Below, in pieces: positions 1 to 11,099 of a DNA stretch of 64,000 bases. The notes below the pieces were generated by a model. That model saw nothing but the letters and a program-made list of their open reading frames with translations, was not told the origin of the DNA and made no database searches. Source of the stretch: Patella vulgata (taxonomy: Eukaryota; Mollusca; Gastropoda; Patellidae); NCBI RefSeq assembly GCF_932274485.2, contig NC_065882.2:30770890-30834889 (forward strand). The letters are read 5' to 3'. How positions within the stretch are numbered: position 1 is the stretch's first letter; each line of letters starts with the position of its first letter. The translations under genes were made by a program, and so were the position numbers.

Positions 1-990
1 TGATTAGTGTGACGTAACTGATGTTAAACGAGTCACTTATTATACAGCTACCAAACATACAACACGGTGCTACTACAGCCCGTCTATTTGGGAGTGTTGT
101 GGTTCAACATAGTAAGTCAAGAAATATGACACTAGGATCCCACTGTCATCTGATGCGTTTCAATAGGATTGTCCCTATTGAGGAAACAATCTATTGTCTG
201 TTCCAGGCGACACTACGACTCGAAAATTGCTTACTATTTCTTCAATTTTTAATTTAAATGGTTAAAACTTAACGATCTACCTGGAATTGTCACCCAATTA
301 CTTTCCTCGTTGAACCTTAACGCCTATAAGTTCGATAAAATCCTTTATTCTCGTGTAAATTTCTCAGAACATAAACATAACCTCTGCACCTGCGTAAGTT
401 GGGTCACTTGTATATCATGTAGGGGTATAAGGTATTCCACAAATTGGGTGCATTCGGTTAATAATATTTGTGTGGGAGGATTCGCCCGTTTGTTTTGCGG
501 CAGTGCGAGTGGTGTGTGTGTATGTGTTTGTGTGTTTAGGTTTATTTGGTTACCGATATTTTAATATTCCTTAGAGATATTCATAGTATTGCATGTCTCC
601 TAAAATATTCCTCACAGAACACTTATTTTCAGCATTAGATGACATGGTAACCTTTCTGATAAAGTGTAAATTTGTACGATATCTTATAATTTTATGGACT
701 TAAATATTTTTGATTAACGGTATCTATATTTTTATTTATATTCGCGTTCCACAGGCACACAAGATTTGTTTTGGATATTGTCGTAGAATAGATAGAAAAA
801 ACGAATCGTAGAAAATATAATTCCTTGAATAATGGATCATCCTTTAATTACATGCATTAGCAAGTGCATGATGATGTGTGTATATTAGAAGGTGCATACT
901 GGGTAAGTGATTATTTTTATTTACAATTTCAAGATTACGCGATAAGTGAACCAATGTATCAATCGTTTATTTACTTAATTTGAGAAACCG
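1..990. other. AT-rich sequence, no gene recognised
   Basis: The two open frames here (21-257 and 310-564) show no domain, no composition bias and no splice context that would support a gene. A short GT-rich run lies near 510-540. I see no terminal repeats or transposase fragments. Confidence 0.5.
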
Positions 991-996
991 AGTAAA

Positions 997-1164
997 ATGA
1001 ATTATAGATGTTATAAAACTTCCAAAAAAGAGATTGCCTACGCATTCAATATACCCTTAAATTCCGTGTACAGGGCTTTGAAAAATGACTCATCTACAAC
1101 GCAGGATAAGAAAAAAAAAGCAAGGTTAACAAATGTTCAACAAAATTATATAATCTTGACCTGA
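997..1164 (+). pseudogene. Small ORF with helix-turn-helix character, likely transposase-derived exon
   Basis: This 55-residue ORF starts with an ATG at 997 and contains a stretch like a DNA-binding helix-turn-helix (KKEIAYAFNIPLNSVYRALK), as found at the N-terminus of many transposase-derived genes. It ends in a lysine-rich stretch (DKKKKARL) and a TGA. Coding-like sequence resumes in another frame just after the stop (MTIRETIHKLHDNGQYVS), so the original reading frame seems broken or spliced. No catalytic domain follows. A PHD-finger relic 1 kb downstream could belong to the same old gene, but I cannot link them. Family assignment is inference only. Confidence 0.3.
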
Positions 1165-1713
1165 TGACAATAAGAGAGACCATCCATAAACTACACGATA
1201 ATGGCCAGTATGTAAGTGCAGTTCATTTAAATATGTTTCATCATTGTTATTCGACTTTTACACATATCCATGTTCTGCATTACATACATGTAACCTTGAT
1301 TTAATAATTAACTATATAACATTATACGACGTTACATGTATGCGTCAACATAGCACCAAGAAATACCCCACCAGTGAGTGGATTGAAATTTGTTTGCAGC
1401 TTTGATAACATGAGATATTGTACTTGCAGGCAGAATTATTAAGAATGGTGGCCTTACATCATCCTCCTCAACAATATAACATCGACGACATAGCCCATCA
1501 GCATAGACATTTAGTCTTGCGGTTGTTGTTAGTCTTGCGGTAAGGCACTGCGAGTTAAACCCAATAGAGATAATTCAAGGTAATACTTAACACTGAAATT
1601 TGGACGGCAGTCAAGTTGACGGCATTGAAAGATAATAAATATTTTCTTATCTGTGATGTTAAAAAGGGATAAAACATTCATTTATGAAAGTTTTTACTAC
1701 ACCTTATAACATT
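1165..1713. other. AT-rich spacer
   Basis: No gene is recognised. The first 60 bases continue the possible coding similarity of the preceding ORF; the rest shows no motif I can name. Confidence 0.4.
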
Positions 1714-2135
1714 TTAAAGGAGCTAAATCGCTAACATTTGGGACCTAGAAATTGACACAATTGGGTCGCAACTCATATAATACTGTAATGTGAATGTATA
1801 TAAACTGATATACATTCAATGGTTTCCGTTTTTACTCTAATTTCAAATCAGTTAGCGCCTGGTTATTCAAGTCTACATATGCCGTTTGGTTTGGTACGAT
1901 ATGTCTAGCCTCGTTCCTCAAGTCTCTTGCTAGAACTGAGGCGGAAACGCATTATGGTACAAGATTCATGTACCAATGGTAAAAATGTTTATTTTGTCTT
2001 AAATATTGGCTATCAGAAGCCACATCTTTTTCCGGTAAGATCACAGCATCAATGTTGATTTAAATTGACAAATAATTTGTGTTTTCAATGTTGAAGATTT
2101 TGGATGATATTGAGTTAGAGACTTAGCTACTTTAA
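1714..2135. mobile_element. TTAA-flanked miniature element, family T1
   Basis: A 422-base element bounded by TTAA on both sides. Its imperfect terminal inverted repeats begin AGGAGCTAAATCGCTAAC on the left and, on the other strand at the right, AGTAGCTAAGTCTCTAAC. It has no coding capacity. An inverted, related series of copies lies at 27708-27890 and 29608-30792. TTAA target duplication is typical of piggyBac-type (and some other) cut-and-paste transposases, which would have to act in trans. The family link is inference. Confidence 0.75.
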
Positions 2136-2192
2136 AGTGTCTCCACATTAAATCAAAAATACTTTCATTTAAGCACAAGAAAAGCGGGAAGA

Positions 2193-2530
2193 TTGAATGA
2201 GGAAGTACCACCAGTCGTGATTTCGTTCGGGAGTGACAGCAAGTATAATTGTGAGGATTTGGGCAACAATGTCAGTGGAGAGAGTGATAGTGAAAATGTT
2301 CCTGATGTCGGTGGTGTTGCGAATGAAGATTCGAGTGATGATGATATAAACGTGTGTAGTGTATCGTGTATGATTGTGAGAACCCACCGGGAAGTGAATC
2401 GGGTGGTGGACTGGGTGGGCTGTGATTTGTGTGAAAGGTGGATGCATGTGAAAGTACTGGGAAAGAGTTTGATGTAAGCGCAAGTGTGGTGAAGTGTGTA
2501 GATTGTGTGCGTAAATTGTATGATAGATAG
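2193..2530 (+). pseudogene. Relic of a protein ending in a PHD-type zinc finger
   Basis: The frame opening at 2193 encodes a serine- and aspartate-rich acidic stretch, then CSVSC and WVGCDLCERWMH, which match the middle of a C4HC3 PHD finger (chromatin-binding zinc finger). The frame closes at 2477, but the expected last cysteine pair (VKCVDC) and a natural stop lie in the next frame, ending at 2530, so one frameshift separates them. The rest of the protein is missing. PHD fingers at the C-terminus occur in several transposon-derived genes, so this may be a transposase remnant. The Tc1 element at 2560 sits just after it, with possible 3' UTR sequence beyond the transposon. Confidence 0.4.
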
Positions 2531-2559
2531 CGTGAATGTAGGCCAGACAACTTCTGTAA

Positions 2560-4094
2560 TATACTATTCAAAAAAAGTAGGGGATATTTGATTTTTAAGT
2601 GTTATTAAAGTCACCTAATGAAACTGACGAAGAAACAAATGACAAAATGAAATGAAGTTCACATTCATCGATTTATTCCAAATGATCGTTAGACTAAGTA
2701 AGGCACAGACTGACCATTATAAGGGTAAAATGATACCCGGGGTCAAACAGCAAAGTCACCACAGCATCACAACCAAGTCAGTAACGGGTAAATCCTCCTC
2801 TGTTTGCCAAACAAGCATTGATCCGACGTGGCATACTCCTAATGAGACGTCTAAGGTCATTTTGGTCCAGATTGTCCCATTCCTGTTGCAACGCAGCAGC
2901 AAGTTCTTGGACATTGGCAGGACGTTGTTGACGTTGACGTAACCTCTGTCCAAGCATGTCCCAGACATGCTCAATGGGGGAGAGGTCGGGACTCAGTGCT
3001 GGCCAAGGTAATGTGGTAATGTTCTGTTGTTGGAGGTAACCTGTAACGATCCTGGCCCTGTGACATCTTGCGTTGTCATCCTGGAAGATGAAACGGCGGC
3101 CATGACGTCGTGCGAACGGCACAACATGGACTGCCAAGATGTTGTCCCGGTAGTACTGGCCTGTAACACGCCCTGCAACAACATGTAAAGCCGTTCTTCC
3201 AGCAACAGTGATGCCTCCCCACACCATAACAGAACCACCCCCAAATCGATCATGTCTGATGACGTTAACGTCTTGGAAGCGCTCGTTTCGACGACGCCAC
3301 ACCCTCCTACGTCTGTCCAAAAAATCAACAGTGAACCTTGACTCATCTGAAAACATCACATTGCTCCAGCGTCGATTATCCCAGTGTTGACGATCCCTAC
3401 ACCAACGACGTCTTGCCTGAATGTGATGATCTCTCAAACAAGGGATCACGCGAGGACGTCGGGCGCGAAGGTGACCTCTATGCAGTCGATTCCGAATCGT
3501 CTGGCCACTCACTCTCACACCAGTGTCTGTTTGAAGACGAGCGCTGATCTGATTTGCTGTGATGACACGATTTCTCAAGGCCAAGGTACGGATAAATCGA
3601 TCCTGGGCTTGAGTTGTCGCCCTTGGTCGACCTGAGCGTGGTCTGTCCTGTACAGATTGTGTATCACGGTATCTGGACTATAGCCTGCTTATGACAGACT
3701 GAGAAACATTCATCGTCTGCGCCACAACCGCCTGTGTTGTGCCGATCTGTAGCATGCCAAGGGCACGTAACCTTTCATTTTGGGTAAGCCGACGCATATC
3801 AAAATTTGTTTTCTGGTCACTAAAACAATTAAACTGATGTTTCCACCCTGGAATTCAATGCCACAATGACTGTAACATTCAAAGTCAGAGTCGTGCAAAT
3901 CTTGGGTTGGACCCCCATGATGATCCCAAGCATCACCTGCATTCCATGCGGTAGCTATTGGTGCGTTTGGGCGTCACATGTAACTGGAAATGTTTCTTCT
4001 GTTAGGTTCTATAGTGACTTTTTTCGTAGTCATTTGCATATTTTAGTATTATGCCCCCAAAATCAAATATCCCCTACTTTTTTTGAATAGTATA
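2560..4094 (-). mobile_element. Tc1/mariner transposon, nearly whole
   Basis: A complete element of about 1.53 kb. The two ends are perfect inverted repeats of at least 33 bases (2563-2595 and 4059-4091), with the outer part reading ACTATTCAAAAAAAGTAGGG, and TA dinucleotides flank both ends as expected for the Tc1/mariner TA target. It encodes a single transposase on the - strand that fills most of the element. The perfect match of the ends and the single coding lesion point to a young copy. It separates the PHD relic from a possible 3' UTR beyond 4095. Confidence 0.93.
2778..3797 (-). pseudogene. Tc1-type DDE transposase, single in-frame stop
   Basis: Read from an ATG at 3797-3795, the frame is 339 codons long, the normal size for this family. 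The first part (MRRLTQNERLRALGML through VAQTMNVSQSVISRL) is the N-terminal helix-turn-helix; the linker has the family GRP-type motif (RPRSGRPR). The catalytic acidic residues are visible: D in FSDESRF, D in FQDDNARCH and E in DLSPIEHVWD, giving a DD34E-type spacing. The only interruption seen is a TAG at codon 40 (3680-3678), between the two DNA-binding helices region and the linker. Without it the product would cut and paste the element at TA sites. A shorter frame can start at the leucine codon at 3584, but that would lack the DNA-binding half. Confidence 0.93.
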
Positions 4095-4384
4095 TATATT
4101 GTATATAGTCAGGGCATTTTCTGTGAATTTCTGTAAATAAATGATTTGTATAAAACACTTTATTTTCCGTTTTCTTGTTTAAACAGTAGACTTGCAGAAA
4201 TTGAATTAAGTTCAAGATGAATCAATATGAATAAATTAAATGTAAAAAAGAACCACCCGTGGTCTGAACACAAAAACACAATTACGTGCCTTTGATCTAT
4301 CAGGAGTTGACCTTGTGTGGCTACTACCCCGTTCCGTTTTCTGTCATACTATCACTTGCTTAGCGGCATTTCACAAAATAAAAA
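4095..4384. other. Possible 3' UTR remnant and spacer
   Basis: An AATAAA-containing stretch near 4133-4145 follows the Tc1 insertion and might be the 3' UTR of the PHD-finger relic split by that transposon. Otherwise nothing is recognised. Confidence 0.25.
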
Positions 4385-5470
4385 AGCCAACAGTGAGGCT
4401 GATGTCCCCTGCCGAAATCCCCAAATAAATAGATGACACATATTAATTAATCGAACATCAACTATACACTAAGTTTCATCACTTTCTATCAGATAAAATC
4501 AAAGTTATCTTGTCCCAAAGCATCGACCAAGGAAATTGCTCATCTCTGCTTAGCTTTAGCTCAATATGTTAATCATTGAATCAGTCAAGACGAACATCAC
4601 CATCAAGTTTAAACATACTACCTCAATAAGAAGCAGAGTTGTTACGTTCCAAAGTCTTGACCAATGAAAATGCTTATTGCTCCTTAGCCTAAGCAGAAAA
4701 TTCTCATCATCGAACTTAGTCATGGTATTGATGTAATGAAACTATACACCAAGTTTCATCACTCTCACTTAATTAGAACTAAAGTTATCGTGTCCCAAAG
4801 CATCAACCAATCAAATTGCTTATCTCTGCTTACCCTAAGCAGAAAATGCTCATCTTCGCACTCTATCAAGGCATTGACCTCATAAACACCTACACCAAGT
4901 TTGTACATTCTAGCTCAATTAAAAGGAGAGTTATTGTGTTCCAAAGTCTTGGCCAATCAAATTGCTTATCGCTCTGCTTACCCTGAGCAGAAAATGCTCA
5001 TTATCGAACTTAGTCAAGGTATTGATGTAATGAAACTATACACCAAGTTTCATCCCTCTCACTTAATTAGAACTAAAGTTATCGTGTCCCAAAGCATCAA
5101 CCAATCAAATTGCTTATCTCTGCTTACACTAAGCAGAAAATGCTCATCTTCGAACTCCATCAAGGCATTGACCTAATAAACACCTACACCAAGTTTGAAC
5201 ATTCTAGGTCAATTAGAAGAAGAGTTATTGTGTCCCAAAAAGTGTGATGGGCGGACAGACAGACGAACCCATTTTAATAGTCTCCTGCTCATCTTCGAAC
5301 TCCATCAAGGCATTGACCTAATAAACACCTACACCAAGTTTGAACATTCTAGGTCAATTAGAAGAAGAGTTATTGTGTCCCAAAAAGTGTGATGGGCGGA
5401 CAGACAGACAGACGAACCCATTTTAATAGTCTCCTGCTTTCTTCGAAAGGTGGGGGACAAAAAAAAAACT
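4385..5470 (+). repeat. Degenerate core-repeat element (family P), + orientation
   Basis: Imperfect units of roughly 140-150 bases, each carrying a version of 'accaagtttcat', 'gtcccaaagcatc' and 'tgcttatctctgcttac', run head to tail and end in a GGACAGACAGACGAAC segment followed by an A-run. The start (near 4385) is matched in inverted orientation at about 62770-62850, and several core units reappear there. Variable-number cores between fixed ends resemble pearl/HINE-type non-autonomous elements of molluscs; that classification is inference. Open frames at 4901-5176 and 5195-5392 are by-products of the repeats. Confidence 0.6.
5142..5437 (+). repeat. Near-perfect 145-base tandem duplication
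   Basis: The block starting at 5142 (gctcatcttcgaactcc) repeats from 5287 with a 145-base period, including the terminal GGACAGACAGACGAACCC segment. The high identity compared with neighbouring units shows a recent duplication of the element's 3' end. Confidence 0.85.
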
Positions 5471-5474
5471 AAAT

Positions 5475-6892
5475 CAAACAGGAAATAGAGTAGGCTATCT
5501 ATAAAAATATCTTAGGAGCGCCATTTTTCAATTGGAATATTAAAACTTTTAAAAAAGAAAAAGTGCCACAAGACCACAATTTGGCGCTCTGAAAATAGTA
5601 TTAAAAGTCGTACACAGCCAAATAAAATCGACAGTTATGTATCTATTATTATCCTAAAGCCAGATAGACAATTGGTTTGAATTGTCATTTAGCCTACTTC
5701 CAAATTTCCATGACATGTCACTACAATATTGGGTCAAACTTTGTATGTAGTTTATATCAATTTCAAAAAGCACCCGGACTTGGGCCGGCAATTTAATATC
5801 TAAGGCAGTGGAGTAAAAAACTGGTCTGAAACCAAATAGCAAATTTATATTACCTCTCGTAAATAGCTCATTATTTAAAGCAACTTATATTCTACTGGGC
5901 CGAAACAACTATTTAAACATGCAAGTAGGACGAAATGACCCCTTGGAAGTCAAATCCACACCCCTGTTCGATTTGGTTTATTCCAAATAACTAGGACAAG
6001 CATGGCTGTCTTCAATACCGCGAAGTAAATAAACAATGATTTTTCAAGACAGAGGGGTTATAAATATATAGATTATAGCTTGATCTGAAATTAATTAATG
6101 TGCGGTATAAAGGATGACAATTTCAAGTTCTAACCAGACAGTAGTACCGTACATGATACATTCGGATAGGTTTCGATACGATCAACACGATTGCTACGAC
6201 TGACCTCAAATGATAAGATCTGATCTGATAGGATCACCATGATCAAATTTAAAACCATGATTTCAATCGTGATACTGGGAACCTAGCATTAACTAATAAG
6301 CCATTAGTCATTCATGAATATATCATAAAACAATACACAAGTCGAGGTTAAGGACGAAATTCCCCCTACATCCGACCTGGTAGAAACGAAAAATCGCTGG
6401 CGTCAGTTCATCAATTGTGACCTCTAGAGGGTCCACAACCTTCGCATTACATACTTTTACACAACCTGCGAACAATGAGCGGCCATTTTTGTCAGGCAGT
6501 TTCGATTCGATTTAGGCCTACCCGAAATTCGAATTCAACCTTCATTAAAGTTCATCATGGTTTAGTTAGCCTACCGTACCGGTAATTTTAGTTTTACTCA
6601 CCTTCTATCTGGCTGTTCAAGCCAGAATATAGACTCTATTATCATCAGCTTTTAAAAAATAAAACTATCTAAATCAATTCATCCGACATAACAAATAAAT
6701 AGCCTAATCTCTCTTGGTTGACATTGCTAAAATGTTTGGATAAGACTTAAGGTTCAGACGGAAAATTAATGACCGTATTTTTTTCTGAACTTCCTTCCGG
6801 CACGGCATTTAGAGCTCACCACCATTTCCAGATGACTCTCTATCTGCCGAGATCAAGTCAGCCGTCACTTTCTCATCCTTCACTAAGAATAC
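5475..6892. other. Unassigned sequence
   Basis: I see no domain-bearing frame, splice-flanked exon, or terminal repeat here. Open frames at 5654-5842 (- strand) and 6769-6966 (+ strand) are short and featureless. Confidence 0.4.
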
Positions 6893-7435
6893 TCACTCGG
6901 CAAACCTCGGCAGATTCCGGTACGCAAACCTCGACAGATTCTACGCATCTAATCTCGGCTGTATGACGAATTCCGCCATATTGGAACTATTTTAAAGGTC
7001 CCGGATGAAAAATGGCTGCGCCCATGGAGATTTCTGTGGAGAGTGTATTATATCAACAAACGTCAAGTTTGGCATTGGGTTTGGGGAATTACCAGGGAAT
7101 TATATCAAACCAGCAGCCTTGAGACAATATCTCTGCTCGTTTAGTAAAATACACTCGACAAAAGACGCCATATTGGGACTTTTTTGTAAAAGCGGCACGT
7201 TTTCCTGTTAAAGTAAACCGGTAGCCGCATCGCAAATGTATAGGCGTAGGTACATATCAATTACTATCACACAGCCGAGGTTAGATGTAGGGTACCGGAA
7301 TCTGCCGAGGTTTGTTAGATGCGTAGAATCTGTCGAGGTTTGCCGAATGTAAGAATACTGGGAGATGCCAATGACGTCTATACTAACCACTCGGCAGATT
7401 CCGGTACTGGAATCTGTTGAGGTTTGCCGAGTGCT
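6893..7435. repeat. Inverted array of short related units
   Basis: A motif close to AAACCTCGGCAGATTCCGG occurs several times at 6896-6963 and in the opposite orientation at 7270-7362 and 7390-7432, alternating with a variant (CCTCGACAGATTCTACGC). The segment between includes a short frame (7005-7211) without recognisable domains. It looks like a fold-back element built from a repeated 20-25 base unit. No target duplication was identified. Confidence 0.55.
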
Positions 7436-7764
7436 ATACTAACTAGACCGCGCGCAGACGCTAAATTGGTGGAGAACGGCGTCTGGCATCCGGTGGTGGT
7501 TGTAACGTCAAAGCGTAGAACAGAATCAGCGAAAACCAATGTAAACAAAAGGCATGGGAATGGTGAACTTCAGGGCCTTGTCAACAAGCCCAGTTTATCA
7601 TTTTTTTTAATTCATACCGTGGCTTTATATTTCTATAGTTTTACTATAGTAATAAAGAGTTGGACATTTTTTTTCATAGTAAAATATTGACTCAATTCAG
7701 CTCTGTAATACTAATATAATAGTTAGTAATTTCAGTAGCCTGTAGCCTAAAAAAAAATAAACCA

Positions 7765-8232
7765 GTAATTTACTTGACTTCACCAATAATAAAAGCAGCA
7801 GCGGGATGGCAAACATTTTAATCATTTTAAATCAAAACAAATTACAACAAAGTAATACAATGTCAAACAATTATTTGCAAAATAAAACTCCCTCACCAGG
7901 TTCGGAAGTAGCAGTTAAAAAACAAGCACCTACCCACAGTAATACTACCGGGAGGGTGGGAGGTAGGGATTTTTACATAGCACAAATTAAAAAACACAGG
8001 AGCATGGCGTTAGCATAATTAAAAAGGCGGAAGTTTAAAGCGAGGCAATGTCAAACGTTAAGGTCGTTGAACGGTTACGTCACCTAAAATATGATTTACA
8101 AATAAATCTGTAATTTACTTGACTTCACCAATAATAAAAGCAGCAGCGGGATGGCAAACATTTTAATCATTTTAAATCAAAACAAATTACAACAAAGTAA
8201 TACAATGTCAAAAATTATTTACAAAATAAAAC
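7765..8232 (-). repeat. Split direct repeat pair of the tyrosine-recombinase retrotransposon
   Basis: About 125 bases (starting taatttacttgacttcacc) occur almost identically at 7765-7891 and 8108-8232. Apart from the TTAA element inserted at 8255-8982, the inner copy lies close to the end of the recombinase frame at 9049. This is the B1-A2-B2 layout of split direct repeats. The partner A1 should lie 5' of the gag, but I did not find it; the element may be cut at about 13857. An open frame at 7806-8018 merely crosses the outer repeat. Confidence 0.55.
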
Positions 8233-8254
8233 TCCCAAACCCCAAGACGTTGTA

Positions 8255-8982
8255 TTAAAGGACAATATTGGTGTCAGTCATTATTACATATGTGATAGAA
8301 CTGGGTTAAATACATTCCAAATATAATTTTAACACAGAGATCATTGCTACGGGAGACTTGTAACAAGCACGTGAAGAAACGGGAAGTGACGCCAAACATG
8401 ACAAACACGAGTTGTCCTTCTATATAGCAGACTGAAGTAACGAGCGGTAACAGACAAACGATCGAATTTCATTTTACTTATAATTCCGTTGGAGTTGAAA
8501 AGTTATTATATGGGACGGTAAGAGGGTATCGCACAATTCAAAAATAGAATTGGCTGTCACTAGATAAGGGACACGAGAAAAAGTAGAAAAATCCCGTGCA
8601 TTCCCCCGTTTTTATTCATTCTGTTCTTAGTAAAAACATGGTAATGCACGGACTTTTTCTAATTTGTTCGTTATCTTTTATCTACTGACAGCCAATTCTT
8701 TTTTTTTGAATTGTCAGATATCCTCTCATCGTCTCACATAACAACTTTTCATCTTCAGCGGAATTATCAGTGAAATGAAATTCGATCGTTTGTCTGTTAC
8801 CGCTCGTTACTTCAGTCAGCTATATAGAAGGACAACTCATGTTTGACGTCACTTCCCGTTTCTTCACGTGCTTGTTACACATCTCACGTAGCAATGATCT
8901 CTGTGTTAAAATTATATTTGGGATGTATTTAACGAGCTCTATCACATATTTTATAATGACTGCCACCAATATTGTCCTTTAA
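8255..8982. mobile_element. TTAA-flanked fold-back element
   Basis: Almost the whole 728-base segment is one long inverted repeat centred near 8615-8625. The ends read AGGACAATATTGG and its complement, directly inside TTAA on both sides (8255-8258 and 8979-8982). There is no coding capacity. Each arm is about 350 bases with scattered mismatches. It is inserted just 3' of the recombinase frame of the surrounding retrotransposon. Confidence 0.85.
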
Positions 8983-9753
8983 GATTAAGAAGAAGGGAAA
9001 TGGGATGTGAAGGTATGAAGCGCGCGGAGAAGCGAGGAATAATTTGTATCAACGTTGATAACAATTACTTGACCAAAAACTAGCCCAAGTGGCAGCACCC
9101 CTTCGGAAGGAATGTCCACCATAGGAAGATGGCGGTAAACCCAATGCGTGAAGTGTAGTACGAAGTGCCTTCAGGAAAGAGCGATAGGCAAGACATCTGC
9201 CATCACCTGAAGCGCAGAACAGGGATCGAGGGGATGGTTGCGAAGTTATGGTAAACAAATGATGACTGACTTGGCTCGAAATTGCAAGGTTTTTGTGATT
9301 TTAAGGCGCACAATGAATCCCCATGATAACAATGTTACATCCTTGCGTTGGATGTGAAAAATTGGGTCAAAGCGTGTTTTGACCAAGAAATTGTTAGGCC
9401 GCAAGAATCCAAAAAATCCTAAAAGACAAGCAGCCCAGAAAATACTGTTATTAAACGATTTTCCCAAAACACGATGAATACGTAGCAATAAATCGGGTGT
9501 AATCGGGGCTTTGCAACTTTGAGCTGTACCCAGTGCTCTTTTGACACCTGTTAGAAGGTGTTTTATGGACCAACTAGTTAAAGGGTCGGCGAGATTATTG
9601 GACTTATGCAGTATCGAAATAATATTTATATAAGAAATTATAGTACTAAACTTAAATTGTTTAACATCAACTAAATACGTGATAAACAATTCAATAGTAT
9701 GTTGATTTCATTCTTGGACAAAATTCTATATAACACTTGAGATGGGTATTATA

Positions 9754-11099
9754 CAGTAGAATCTGTATGAGCAGCCACTCCTATTCAGCGACATCTCCTT
9801 GTAAGCGGTCACGATAAATTCCCCCAATAAATTCAACAAAACATCGCCCATTCAACGGCCATTGTTGAATGATACCATCTTGTCGTTCTTTGTAACACCC
9901 CCGCTAATCCCGTGAGTAGTAGTTAATTAACTGGACCCCCACTGATCAGGTAAAAAGAAATGTAAACATAACAATCAACCCGGGATTATCTGTTAATTAA
10001 TCTTTTGTTTTATTAAACGACTAACCTGATCATTGTTTTCACGAACGACACATTATTTGATACTGATTGAATAAAATAAAAGTACCGAGTTTTGTCACGA
10101 TCATCTAGTATCTCTCTTAGCGCCTCCGATAATATTACATACAGAGTTACACCCCCTGTAAATAGGTGATAAAATTAGCGATGTTTTTTGTTCATGTGCT
10201 TTTTTCATAAAATAAAATGAATTCATCGATTTTCTTCACAAAAATGGATAAATATTATCGAATGCATCACAATGGTAGACAGTAGTATCGAAGGTTGGTA
10301 CAAAATGACAAGTTTACAGAAGTTATGTCCGAGATTTGAGTAAAGAATTTTCGTCCGGCGCAAGATTCAGCGACGGCCAAATTTACCGCTTCCAATGCAT
10401 CCAAGCGTAATATTTAATTTATGTCGGCACAAAAAGCAACGAGATTTTATTAAGAGGCCACTCCCGTTAAGTTATATCCGAGATTTGAGTAAAGAATTTT
10501 CGTTCGGCGCAAGATTCAGCGACGGCCAAATTTACCGCTTCCAATGCATCCAAGCGTGATATTTAAAGGTCACCGGAAAAGCATCAATTTTTTTTTTAAA
10601 TAATGCAAGTAATTATGTCAACATATCCTTTCCATAAGTATAACCCGAGCCCGAACGTCAATAATACCTGCAACAGGTAAATTTCAACATTAGTAATTTC
10701 CGCCGTTCTCCGTCGGTAGTCGGAACTTTCCGTTAATAATCAATCCGTGACGTCATTTTAGTCCTTCTGCACATAGAAATATAGACAAGAATATGAGCAG
10801 AAGGACTAAAATGACGTCAAATTTACGGAAAGTTACGACTACCCACGGAGAATGGCGGAAATTGCTAACGTTGAAATTTACCTGTTGCAGGTAATATTGA
10901 CATTCGGGTTCGTGTTATACTTATGGAAAGGATATGTTGACATAATTACTTGCATTATTTAAAAAATTTATGAACCTTTTCCGGTGACCTTTAATTTATG
11001 TCGGCACAAAAAGCAACGAGATTTTATTAAGAGGCCACTCCCGTTAAGCGGTCAGTTGTGAAAATTCCCTTGGGTGGCTGCTTAATGCAGATTCTACTG
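9754..11099. mobile_element. Pogo/Tigger-like miniature element, copy 1
   Basis: The ends are inverted repeats, CAGTAGAATCTGTATGAGCA on the left and the complement of a close variant on the right, with TA on both sides (9752-9753 and 11100-11101), as expected for pogo-type elements. It has no transposase. Inside, a block of about 150 bases near the right end is duplicated (around 10320-10440 and 10470-10560), and a TTAA fold-back element sits at 10563-10994. It interrupts the tyrosine-recombinase region of the retrotransposon around it. A second copy, inverted, spans 45263-60261 and is itself split by 14 kb. Confidence 0.85.
10563..10994. mobile_element. TTAA-flanked fold-back element nested in the pogo-like element
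   Basis: A 432-base palindrome with ends AGGTCACCGGAAAAG and its complement, directly bounded by TTAA on both sides. The two arms (about 200 bases each) meet around a loop near 10770-10795. The uninterrupted sequence around the target can be seen in the duplicated block just to the left, so the insertion site is exactly defined. No coding capacity. Confidence 0.88.

Noticed and set aside
310-564. 84-residue frame with clustered cysteines
   Set aside because: The cysteines come from a GT-rich microsatellite-like stretch; no metal-binding pattern or signal peptide context is convincing.
2652-3635. Open frames on the + strand across the Tc1 element
   Set aside because: They are antisense to the transposase and have no domains.
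7424-7690. 88-residue frame with a hydrophobic end
   Set aside because: It starts inside the inverted short-unit repeat and its hydrophobic part is T-rich low-complexity DNA.
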